Shown: one piece after another, positions 28,686-36,304 of the stretch
Layout: each line of letters opens with the position of its first letter
Numbering within the stretch: position 1 is the stretch's first letter
DNA from: Chitinophaga pinensis DSM 2588
GTDB lineage: Bacteria; Bacteroidota; Bacteroidia; Chitinophagales; Chitinophagaceae
Reading direction: 5' to 3'
Length of the DNA stretch: 64,000 bases
Assembly: GCF_000024005.1 (NCBI RefSeq)
Contig: NC_013132.1
Location: 372,001-436,000, forward strand
The notes under the pieces: generated by a model
Databases searched by the model: none
The model's input: only the letters and a program-made list of their open reading frames with translations
What the model was told of the DNA's origin: nothing
Program-made: the position numbers and the translations under genes

Positions 28686-30029
28686 TTAGTAACCCGGATT
28701 AGGTTCCAGTGCATCGTCTGCACTCAGTTCGATAGCGGGTATCGGCATTACATATCGGCGTTCGTCCGTAACACCCAATACAGTACCTGCACGTCCTGTT
28801 CTTACCAGGTCGTACCAGCGGTGAGGTTCAAATGCGAACTCCAGTCTGCGCTCATTTTCGATCGCCAGGAGTATTTCACCCTGTGATACTGCCGTACTCC
28901 CGCTCAGTCCTGCTCTGTCTCTTACCGCATCCAGGTCAGCCAGCGCCCCAGACAGATTACCTTGTTGTGCACGTGCCTCCGCCCTGATCAGGTATTGTTC
29001 TGCGATACGCAGGACATAGGCCGGATCTGTCGCCGGACTGCGATAATAGAAATTGCCATACCAGAGCCCCTGGTTCGTAATAGCCACAGCCGCGTTTCTG
29101 TTACCGCCCACAGCCGGATTATTGATCAATGCGATAAAAGCGTCATTAGGCGCCCACTGACGGGTTCCATTATTGGCAGGGGGCTGCCAGTAGCCACGAT
29201 GTGCATTCGTATTAGTGGCGCTGTAGGAGATTTCGAAGATGGATTCGTCGGTCGCCACCACGTTGTTGGCAAAGAACGCGCTATAGGGCTTTAGAAGCCT
29301 GTATTTCGCGTCTTGTATCAATCTGGAGGAATATACCTCTGCCTGTTCCCAATTGCGCTGATAGAGGTGAAAACGGGCTAACAATGCCCATACAGTTTTA
29401 CGGGTGGCACGATAGCGGTTAGTAGTCTCAGGTAAAAGCGGTTCCGCCATCTGCAGATCTTTCAGTACCTGGGCATAAGTCTGCTCCAGCGTACTGCGTT
29501 TCAGCCCTTTTGTATCATTGATATCGGAAGTCGCTTTCACGACCAGCTGTACACCTCCCCAGGTACGGGCCAGGTCAAAATAGGCCAGCGCACGTACAAA
29601 GTAAGCCTCTCCCAGCAGGGCGTTTCTTTCATCTGCTGTCAGGGTAGCATCGTTTACACCCGGCAGTTTATCAATTACCTGGTTAGCCCGGTTGATAGTG
29701 GAATAGATGGCCGACCATGCCGTCGCTATATTCGTATTATCCGCCTTTACCGCATGCGATATAAACTGCTGGATAATCGACTGTGAACCTGTCCACTGAA
29801 TATTATCTCCGGAGAGATACCCGATCGTCTGAAACAGTGCGCCATAATAATCATCGTCGCCCAACTGCCGGTATATACCACGTACAGCTGTCTGCGCAGA
29901 GGTTTTATCAACGATCGTCGTTTCATCTGAAACGGAGTCTTTCGGTTGCACATCCAGAAAGTCACTGCAGGAAACCAGCAAAAAGACAATCGGTAATATG
30001 CGGATCAATAATTTTATATTCTGCTGCAT
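28686..30029 (-). CDS. SusD/RagB family outer-membrane lipoprotein
   Basis: 447-residue surface lipoprotein, signal with Cys21 (FLLVSC) followed by SDFLDVQP, the usual SusD start. TPR-rich SusD body: TAWSAIYSTINRANQVID, LLGEAYFVRALAYFDLARTWGG, and C-terminal IAEQYLIRAEARAQQGNLSGALADLDAVRDRAG with ENERRLEFAFEPHRWYDLVRTG. Such proteins form a lid over the SusC barrel and bind the cargo. The cargo is usually a glycan, but here the partners are SoxCD and DoxX-like genes and not hydrolases. It follows its SusC by 74 nt, a gap made almost wholly of 7-bp repeats. Confidence 0.95.
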   Translation of the reverse strand: MQQNIKLLIRILPIVFLLVSCSDFLDVQPKDSVSDETTIVDKTSAQTAVRGIYRQLGDDDYYGALFQTIGYLSGDNIQWTGSQSIIQQFISHAVKADNTNIATAWSAIYSTINRANQVIDKLPGVNDATLTADERNALLGEAYFVRALAYFDLARTWGGVQLVVKATSDINDTKGLKRSTLEQTYAQVLKDLQMAEPLLPETTNRYRATRKTVWALLARFHLYQRNWEQAEVYSSRLIQDAKYRLLKPYSAFFANNVVATDESIFEISYSATNTNAHRGYWQPPANNGTRQWAPNDAFIALINNPAVGGNRNAAVAITNQGLWYGNFYYRSPATDPAYVLRIAEQYLIRAEARAQQGNLSGALADLDAVRDRAGLSGSTAVSQGEILLAIENERRLEFAFEPHRWYDLVRTGRAGTVLGVTDERRYVMPIPAIELSADDALEPNPGY

Positions 30030-30034
30030 AACGC

Positions 30035-30104
30035 AATTCTTAATTCTTAATTCTTAATTCTTAATTCTTAATTCTTAATTCTTAATTGTTAATTCCTAAT
30101 TCCT
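30035..30104. repeat. Ten tandem 7-bp repeats filling the SusC-SusD gap
   Basis: AATTCTT is repeated seven times (30035-30083), then AATTGTT and two AATTCCT (to 30104), touching the SusC stop codon at 30104-30106. The SusD ATG is only 6 nt away on the other side. Repeat number may set the spacing, or the translation, of SusD relative to SusC. Confidence 0.9.
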
Positions 30105-33100
30105 TACAATGTCACATTTACCCCAAACTGTAAAGTCCTCGACTGTGGGGGTGTACCCAGGTCAATCCCCTGTACCGTCTGCGAAGCCGATACGTTTGCT
30201 TCCGGATCAGGACCGGTATACTTCGTCAGCAACCAGAGATTATTACCGGCAAAGTAGACGCGCAGCGCATCAATATGCCAGCGGCTCGTCAATGCCTTCG
30301 GCAGGGTATAACCCAATGTCAGCGCCTGTAAACGCAGGAAGGAACCATTTTCGATAAAGCGGCTGTTCTGCTCCAGTGTGTAGTTATTACCTACTTTCGT
30401 CAGTCTTGGTACATCTGTCACATCGCCCTCTTTCTGCCAGCGTTTCAGCTGACTGGCAAACAATACCCTGTTCGCGTCACGGGTACCGCCACCTTCTCCA
30501 AAGAAGCGGTTCAGGTTTAACACCTTATTACCGTACTGGTAGTTGAACTGTACAGACGCATCAAATGACTTCCAGGAAAAACTGTTATTGATACCGCCAA
30601 AGAACTTAGGCAATGCATTCCCTACAATCTGCCTGTCTGCCACTGTAATGCTGCCATCTCCATTTACATCTTCAAACACCGCATTACCTGTCTTAGGATC
30701 TACATACAGTTGTTTGTACATCCAGAATGAATACATGGAATACCCCTGCTGCATCCGGATCCAGTCACGGTTATACTGGGTAATAGGCACCGGCAGTTTC
30801 TCTACCTTGTTTTTGTTGCCGGAAATAGTGAAGGAAGTATTCCAGGTGAAATCGCCTCTTTTGATATTTTCTGAACGGATAGCCACCTCATATCCCTTGT
30901 TGCTGATCTCTCCTGCATTGGAGTAGTAAGTGGAATAACCGGTATTGGATGGTACAGGTAGCTGTAACAGTACGTCAGAGGTTTTCTTCGAATAAACATT
31001 CAGCTCCACAGAAAGACGTCCATCCAGGAAGGCAGCATCCAGTCCGATATTGGCCTGTTTGGTCTTCTCCCAACGCAGATCAGGATTCGATAACTGTAAG
31101 GGTGCTGTAGCTGGTTTATCGCCACCTGTCTCGGCATCCGGATAACCACTGGCGCCTGTCCACAAACCACGGGCAGCAAAATCATTGATACCGCTCTGGT
31201 TACCGGTTACGCCATAGCTGGCTCTTAATTTCAGGTCACTGAGAAACTGCGCATCTTTCAGGAACTGCTCTTCCTTCAGACGCCATGCGGCGCCTACTGC
31301 AGGGAAGTAACCCCAGCGGTGATTACTGCCAAAACGGGAAGAACCATCAGCACGGAAACTGAATTCGAGATAGTATTTACTGTCGTAGTTATAGTCGAGT
31401 CGGGAAAAGAAAGATGCCAGCGTACCCTGTGTCCAGGTCTGACCGGAAGTACGGGTAGAGGCAGATGAAATGTCCGTATAGGAATTATTCGGAAATCCTG
31501 TACCCTGTGCAAAAGTGCGTTTCAGGGTATTCTGTTGTACCGTATTACCGACTACCGCACCGAAGGTATGTCCGCGGCCGAGTTTCTTACGATAAGATAA
31601 GGTCTGCTCATTGATCCAGGTACTGTTCTGTGTGATGGAAGATGTTGCCAGACCATAAGTCGGTGCAGCACCCAGCTGTGTTTTATCATTCCAGTATTCA
31701 GACTCGTCGTAGTTGTTATAATCAACGCTCCAGCTGGTACGGAACTTCAGATCCGGCAGGATTTCGGCTTCTGCATACAGGTTGCCGATATAACGAAGGC
31801 TCACCGTATTTACATCGTAGTTATCCAGCAGCACCTGCAGGTTGTCAAAACCGGCCCAGCGGGCAGGCGTACCGTCGGCATTCGTTTCCGGCAAGTAAGT
31901 AGGCGTGTGCAGTGCGGATTGCAGCAAACCTCCCTGCGGACCATCACCTGCGCGTGCCTGGTTCCTGTAGGAACGTGTGATACCATTGCTCACACCTACC
32001 TGTACACGATCACTGATCTTATGATCGATATTGAGTTTCAGACTGGCTCTTTCGAAGAACACTGGCCGGATATTCGCTTCCTGTTTGGTATAACCTGCAC
32101 CAATGTAGAATTTGGTTTTATCGCCGCCACCATTCAGGGACAGATCGTAGTTAGCCAGTTGTCCGGTACGGAATAATTCACCCAATCTGTCATAGGTTTT
32201 TTGTTCTTCCGGTAATCCGCGGCCACCTTCTGCTACAGGACGAAAAGGTCTGTTGGCAAAAGTCTGATTAGACGCAGGATTATCTATCCCTGTATTGATC
32301 CAGTATTCATTGATTAATGCCGCATGTTCCGGACCAGTGGTCAGATCCCACAATTCCGGCGCCTTGGCAAAGCCATGTGATACATTCACGTTGACTTTGG
32401 TTTTTTGTCCGTAGTTACCACGTTTGGTCGTCACGATCACGACACCATTGGCGCCACGTGAACCATATATTGCCGTTGCACTGGCATCTTTCAGTACCTC
32501 TATACTGGCGATATCGCCCGGGTTGATATCTGCAATAGGAGAGGTGGCACGGCCGCCGGTGCTGACAGTCTGCAGACTGGTATTATTCACAAACACACCA
32601 TCTACTACATACAGCGGATCATTACCGGCATTGATAGAAGTCGTACCGCGTACACGTACAAATACACCATCCCCTGGTACGCCGGTATTAGAATTGATTT
32701 GCAGACCAGCGGCTTTACCCTGTAGCTGAGCATCAAAACCTGCTACGGGAATATTCTTTGTTTCAGAAGTATTGATTGTAGACACAGAGCTGGTAAGGTT
32801 CCGGCGCTCCTGGGTACCATACCCGACAATCACGACCTCACTTAGCTTTTTATCGTCATTTTCCAGTTGAACATGAAAAGAGGCATTGCTACCCACTTTT
32901 ATTTCCTGTGGCTTATACCCGATATAAGTAAAAACGAGTACGGCATCTGCGGGCGCATTCAGTTCGAAAGACCCGTCTATACGGGTAAGAGCGCCGCGTT
33001 TGGAGCCTTTCACAATAACGCTTACACCAGGGAGTTGCTGTCCGTTAGTATCAGTGACTTTTCCTTTTACCGGGATATCTGCAGGTAGGCGGTCAGATAG

Positions 33101-33235
33101 TGTACTGCTGACTGCATCCGGAAAAACAGCGCCCCTCATGGCAGTGCTGCCCAGTACAGCGGGAATCAGCAGAAAGCCGGCATTCCGGACGAATCTGCGC
33201 ATCACAGGGTGTCTGTAATAGAAGGTGGTTGACAT
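30104..33235 (-). CDS. SusC/RagA family TonB-dependent transporter
   Basis: 1043-residue outer-membrane barrel. Signal region 1-36; CarboxypepD_reg-like domain about 55-130 (VKGKVTDTNGQQLPGVSV and VLVFTYIGYKPQ); TonB box region LSEVVIVGYG near 133-142; plug about 145-270 with NDPLYVVDGVFV and IEVLKDASATAIYGSRGANGVVIVTTKRG; then a barrel with the C-terminal aromatic end. There is no STN domain, so no direct sigma/FecR signalling is expected. With SusD downstream it forms an energised importer. It sits 32 nt after the SoxC-like gene, which is the unusual feature of this locus. Confidence 0.95.
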   Translation of the reverse strand: MSTTFYYRHPVMRRFVRNAGFLLIPAVLGSTAMRGAVFPDAVSSTLSDRLPADIPVKGKVTDTNGQQLPGVSVIVKGSKRGALTRIDGSFELNAPADAVLVFTYIGYKPQEIKVGSNASFHVQLENDDKKLSEVVIVGYGTQERRNLTSSVSTINTSETKNIPVAGFDAQLQGKAAGLQINSNTGVPGDGVFVRVRGTTSINAGNDPLYVVDGVFVNNTSLQTVSTGGRATSPIADINPGDIASIEVLKDASATAIYGSRGANGVVIVTTKRGNYGQKTKVNVNVSHGFAKAPELWDLTTGPEHAALINEYWINTGIDNPASNQTFANRPFRPVAEGGRGLPEEQKTYDRLGELFRTGQLANYDLSLNGGGDKTKFYIGAGYTKQEANIRPVFFERASLKLNIDHKISDRVQVGVSNGITRSYRNQARAGDGPQGGLLQSALHTPTYLPETNADGTPARWAGFDNLQVLLDNYDVNTVSLRYIGNLYAEAEILPDLKFRTSWSVDYNNYDESEYWNDKTQLGAAPTYGLATSSITQNSTWINEQTLSYRKKLGRGHTFGAVVGNTVQQNTLKRTFAQGTGFPNNSYTDISSASTRTSGQTWTQGTLASFFSRLDYNYDSKYYLEFSFRADGSSRFGSNHRWGYFPAVGAAWRLKEEQFLKDAQFLSDLKLRASYGVTGNQSGINDFAARGLWTGASGYPDAETGGDKPATAPLQLSNPDLRWEKTKQANIGLDAAFLDGRLSVELNVYSKKTSDVLLQLPVPSNTGYSTYYSNAGEISNKGYEVAIRSENIKRGDFTWNTSFTISGNKNKVEKLPVPITQYNRDWIRMQQGYSMYSFWMYKQLYVDPKTGNAVFEDVNGDGSITVADRQIVGNALPKFFGGINNSFSWKSFDASVQFNYQYGNKVLNLNRFFGEGGGTRDANRVLFASQLKRWQKEGDVTDVPRLTKVGNNYTLEQNSRFIENGSFLRLQALTLGYTLPKALTSRWHIDALRVYFAGNNLWLLTKYTGPDPEANVSASQTVQGIDLGTPPQSRTLQFGVNVTL

Positions 33236-33267
33236 ATTACTGATTGGTTTTTTTTATGCTGATAGTG

Positions 33268-34485
33268 TTATTTCCATTTTTCCGGTCTGTATACGACTTC
33301 TCCGCCCCGTTTTACCAGCCATGCTGTTACGGGATTCAGGTGATATCCTGTGCCTATACCTCTTGCTGCGATCAGCTCTTTGAGTGAAGGTTGTGTATAG
33401 CCTGTTTCATCTGTTGCGCGACTCATGATCTCTGTTGTATCGCCATCCCATTGCCATAGATACCTGAAGTAGGTATGCGCTTTATCCATGACGGGTTCCT
33501 GCAGCCGGGCGGCCTGCCAGGTTTTCCCTGCGTTGGTACTGACTTCCACACCCGTTATTCTTCCACGTCCGCTCCAAGCAATACCCCTGATTTCTACCCA
33601 GCCTTTCTGCAGTTGTACAGGATACGCAGGATAGGTAATGATAGAGCGGGCATCCATCGTAAAACTGAACTGACGGATCTTCCCATCTTTTACAGGCTCC
33701 GTATATTTCGATGTTTCTTCACGGGTCATAAAAGGACCGTCTGACAATTCAATACGGCGCAGCCATTTGATACTGGTGTTGCCTTCCCACCCCGGTAACA
33801 GCAGCCGGGCCGGGTATCCCTGCTGGGGGCGAATGGCCTCCCCATTTTGTGCATAAACAATCATAGCATCGTCCCATCCTTTGCTGACGGGAATGCTACG
33901 CGTCATGACGGCGGCGTCTGATCCTTCGGCAAGGAACCAGGTAGCCTTTGGATCCACGCCTACTTCCCTGAAAATAGTAGATAGCATCACCCCGGTCCAT
34001 TCGCTCTGACTGGTGAGCCCGCAGATATCCTGCGGCGTAATCGTTTCTTTATCCGGCTTACGGAAGTTGCCGGAGCATTCGATAAAACAGATTCTGGATA
34101 CGGAAGGAAATCGTTTAAGATCAGCCAGGGTGAAGACGGTAGGACGGTCTACCATACCGTGTATGGTGAGTTCATAGGTATTGGGATCTATGGCGGGTAC
34201 ACCGGCATGATGACGTTCGAAATGCAGATCAGACGGTGTAATGATTCCGTAAAGGTCCTGCAACGGCGTCTGCGATGAAGTGAGTGATGCTTTTCGCTGC
34301 GGATGTTCAAACGGCGATCTCGTACCCAAAATGCCAGGTAGTGGCCCCACCTGTTTGGTCGGGTCTATAGCAGCTTCGGGAATACCTGTCTGCACCATTT
34401 TGCCAAAGGATGACTTAACCATAGCTACAGCAGCTGTGGCGGCACCTCCGAGCAAAAGGCGACGACGCGTCATCTTCTGGCTCAT
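33268..34485 (-). CDS. soxC: SoxC-like molybdopterin sulfite/sulfane dehydrogenase subunit
   Basis: 405-residue Mo-cofactor enzyme of the sulfite oxidase family. A twin-arginine-type signal (MTRRRLLLGGAATAAVA, 5-21) suggests folded export to the periplasm. The Mo domain contains HFERHHAGVPAIDPNTYELTIHG-type residues (88-110), FPSVSRICFIECSGN with putative Mo ligand Cys137, and WEGNTSIKWLRRIE. A C-terminal dimerisation domain spans about 275-390. The HHAGVPAIDP and FPSVSR signatures resemble SoxC, the Mo subunit of SoxCD sulfane dehydrogenase, more than MsrP or eukaryotic sulfite oxidase. It lies 42 nt after a SoxD-like cytochrome. No soxXA, soxYZ or soxB is present in the window, so the true substrate could be sulfite or another sulfur compound. 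Confidence 0.85.
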   Translation of the reverse strand: MSQKMTRRRLLLGGAATAAVAMVKSSFGKMVQTGIPEAAIDPTKQVGPLPGILGTRSPFEHPQRKASLTSSQTPLQDLYGIITPSDLHFERHHAGVPAIDPNTYELTIHGMVDRPTVFTLADLKRFPSVSRICFIECSGNFRKPDKETITPQDICGLTSQSEWTGVMLSTIFREVGVDPKATWFLAEGSDAAVMTRSIPVSKGWDDAMIVYAQNGEAIRPQQGYPARLLLPGWEGNTSIKWLRRIELSDGPFMTREETSKYTEPVKDGKIRQFSFTMDARSIITYPAYPVQLQKGWVEIRGIAWSGRGRITGVEVSTNAGKTWQAARLQEPVMDKAHTYFRYLWQWDGDTTEIMSRATDETGYTQPSLKELIAARGIGTGYHLNPVTAWLVKRGGEVVYRPEKWK

Positions 34486-34527
34486 ATTATGTTCTGTTAA
34501 GAATTACAGTTTTATGCGACACATATG

Positions 34528-35103
34528 TTATTCATATGGTCCATCCCCTCCCTTCCGGTTGTCTGTGACATAGTATTTTCGGGCCGGCATAACAATGCCG
34601 GGCAAGGTTTTCGCATTCATGACAGCAGCACTATCTATCAGTCTGTTAGCATACAGCAGATATGCCGTGACACTATATACTTCATTATCTGATAAGGAGC
34701 CGGGTGCATTAAAAGGCATGGCACGTCGTACGTAATCGAATACGGTCGTAGCATACGGCCAGTAATTCCCGATGGCCTTCACCCGTTGCGGAGCACGGTC
34801 AAAAGGAACTGCATCTGCCGTATCTGGCGCTACCAGTATGTTGAATGGTCCTTCTACACCAGTCACACCATGACAGGAAGCGCACTTTGTCGCATAGACA
34901 ACGAGCCCTTGCTGTACAGAGCCACTACCTGCTGGCAATCCTTTTCCATCGGGACGAATAGCTATTGCTTTTGCTGCGATCTCCTGCTGTGTAGCAGGAC
35001 GACCATAGCCGAAATGCGTTGGCGCAGTATTGGCACGGCGTTCACATGAAATCATAGCAATACCTGCAACGCAGGCCCAATAAGGCATTCGTAGCTTAAA
35101 CAT
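34528..35103 (-). CDS. SoxD-like c-type cytochrome lipoprotein
   Basis: 191-residue monohaem cytochrome c, the presumed electron acceptor of the adjacent Mo enzyme. Haem motif Cys74-Ala-Ser-Cys77-His78, with candidate axial Met129 in YVRRAMPF. The segment RRAMPF....SLSDNEVYSVTAYLL is a pattern I associate with SoxD. The N-terminus ends MISC (Cys20), a plausible lipobox, so it is probably membrane-anchored in the periplasm. First gene of the run; a -7 element and the 27-bp dyad lie upstream. The gene symbol is withheld because only one haem domain is present, while classical SoxD has two. Confidence 0.85.
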   Translation of the reverse strand: MFKLRMPYWACVAGIAMISCERRANTAPTHFGYGRPATQQEIAAKAIAIRPDGKGLPAGSGSVQQGLVVYATKCASCHGVTGVEGPFNILVAPDTADAVPFDRAPQRVKAIGNYWPYATTVFDYVRRAMPFNAPGSLSDNEVYSVTAYLLYANRLIDSAAVMNAKTLPGIVMPARKYYVTDNRKGGDGPYE

Positions 35104-35207
35104 CAGATAATGAGACTTGGATTCTTATGGTTGATTACAATGCGCAGAGTGTAGCCATATCGGCTACTGCATTTGTCTCTTGGTGGGAGCACAATAATAA
35201 TCTGATG

Positions 35208-35215
35208 CAAATATA
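35208..35215 (-). promoter_or_regulatory. -7 element of the SoxCD-SusCD operon
   Basis: On the minus strand this reads TATATTTG, a match to TAnnTTTG, about 105 nt upstream of the cytochrome ATG. No TTG occurs at the -33 position. The 27-bp dyad covers that place instead, which suggests an activator-dependent promoter. Confidence 0.55.
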
Positions 35216-35229
35216 TACAGTAGAAATTT

Positions 35230-35256
35230 AAAAGTCTACTATTTGTGTAGACTTTT
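35230..35256. promoter_or_regulatory. 27-bp operator-like dyad, site A
   Basis: Perfect 10-bp arms AAAAGTCTAC and GTAGACTTTT with a 7-nt centre. The core is AGTCTA-N9-TAGACT. Its centre lies 28 bp upstream of the -7 element. It aligns base for base with site B at 47518-47544. Confidence 0.75.
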
Positions 35257-35308
35257 ATTTGAACGGTATTTTTTTGCTCTTTTAAGTAGTAAAAGAGGGG
35301 GGATAGTA

Positions 35309-35560
35309 TTAATGTTCCATCATGTCCAGGATATCTGTCCAGATGATGCGGGCGATCTGTTCACTTTCAATGGTTCTTACACGCTCTTCCGGGGTGATCA
35401 TACGGTCATCCTGCCAGTCGATCGCTTCAGGCATAAAGTCCCGCAGGATATCGCCGCTGGTGATGACTTCGTAAGTGGTTTCCTGTGCTATATTATCCAC
35501 CGTTATTGCAAGCTGATAAGATCGTCCATCGATATATACTGTAATCGTACGCCTTTCCAT
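35309..35560 (-). CDS. Small hypothetical protein (83 residues)
   Basis: A small acidic soluble protein that I do not recognise. From ATG at 35560 it reads MERRTITVYIDGRSYQLAITVD and ends IIWTDILDMMEH. An alternating polar/hydrophobic start suggests a beta sheet, and a charged middle (EERVRTIESEQIARI) suggests a helix. The longer reading with TTG at 35569 adds only three residues. No signal peptide. It is 205 nt upstream of the SoxCD run in the same direction, and 76 nt downstream of a 39-codon ORF that may be its partner. Confidence 0.6.
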   Translation of the reverse strand: MERRTITVYIDGRSYQLAITVDNIAQETTYEVITSGDILRDFMPEAIDWQDDRMITPEERVRTIESEQIARIIWTDILDMMEH

Positions 35561-35636
35561 AACAAACAATTAAGAGGGTTGCTACTGCGGGATATTCCAC
35601 AGCAGATAAAGTCGGAGAGAATCTGTTGATATATGA

Positions 35637-35756
35637 CTACTGGCTGCTGACTGCCTGGGGAGAGTGTCGATTATCACTGTTCGATAAACTACCTGCTTTT
35701 GCTTCCTTCGCTCCTCTTGTCACCGTCTCTTTGCCACTGATTGAATACGTCTTCAT
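35637..35756 (-). CDS. Candidate 39-residue peptide gene
   Basis: ATG at 35754-35756 to TAG at 35637-35639. The peptide starts MKTYSISGKETVTRG, continues with an Ala/Lys-rich part and ends in a Ser/Gln-rich tail. It is basic, polar and has no hydrophobic signal. The start is preceded by GTGAG a few bases upstream. It could be a small regulatory or precursor peptide, or chance. No modification enzyme is adjacent. Confidence 0.3.
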   Translation of the reverse strand: MKTYSISGKETVTRGAKEAKAGSLSNSDNRHSPQAVSSQ

Positions 35757-36036
35757 AATCTCACGGTTTTAATGGGTTAGTTAAAAGCTGACATACTAAA
35801 TAGAACAAAATATCTGCCAGTATGTTCTTCACGGCCAGGTGTGGAATAATACTCCCAGCCTCCTAACCCGGACCGGGATGTCTCCTGAAAATTGAGGTAT
35901 ATGTCCGACAGTTACATTAAAATACAATTGAATATCAACTAATTAAAAAAACATGTCACATGGCTTTATGGCAGTGACCGACAGTACCGGTTGTCTTTAT
36001 AGGACCTAAGCCATCTTAAAAACGAAGGTGTCGGCA

Positions 36037-36145
36037 ACATAAGCCATAGGTAACATATAGATATCCCATAGATAACCCGTATCCATAAGAATGGATCATA
36101 TACGGGTTATCTACGGGTTATGTACGGCTTATCTAGCAATTATCT
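36037..36145. repeat. Inverted array of eight 11-bp repeats
   Basis: Four contiguous 11-mers on the right (36102-36145: ACGGGTTATCT, ACGGGTTATGT, ACGGCTTATCT, AGCAATTATCT) face four on the left in inverse orientation (36037-36080: ACATAAGCCAT, AGGTAACATAT, AGATATCCCAT, AGATAACCCGT). The innermost pair is a perfect inverted repeat. The 21-bp centre holds its own dyad ATCCAT-AAGA-ATGGAT. The 11-bp period is about one DNA turn, as expected for a cooperative binding array; the RNA could also fold into a long hairpin. Confidence 0.8.
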
Positions 36146-36211
36146 CCCCGATACCTTGCTTTTTAAAACAGATTAAACGGGTTCTCCTGCCTTGTAGTAG
36201 TCCAAAAGAAA

Positions 36212-36236
36212 ATGCACCGGAACAAAGCCGGTGCAT
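36212..36236 (-). terminator. Rho-independent terminator of the metallopeptidase lipoprotein gene
   Basis: Perfect 9-bp stem ATGCACCGG/CCGGTGCAT with a 7-nt loop (36212-36220 and 36228-36236). On the minus strand it is followed by TTTCTTTT. It lies 68 nt after the stop codon. Confidence 0.85.
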
Positions 36237-36304
36237 CTCTTCAAGGCTACAGTTTAATAACCTCATCATAGGGGATCAAACCATGACCTGTATGTTTCTC
36301 TGCG

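Larger units (their letters stand above)
35570..36304. other. 735-bp stretch with a short ORF, 11-bp repeat array and a terminator
   Basis: Apart from the 39-codon ORF (35637-35756), the repeat array (36037-36145) and the terminator (36212-36236), the remaining AT-rich DNA shows no gene. Confidence 0.6.

Noticed and set aside
30035..30104. CRISPR or coding repeat
   Set aside because: A 7-bp simple tandem repeat without spacers in an intercistronic gap.
36037..36145. CRISPR array
   Set aside because: Units are 11 bp, contiguous without spacers, and inverted about a centre; no cas genes nearby.
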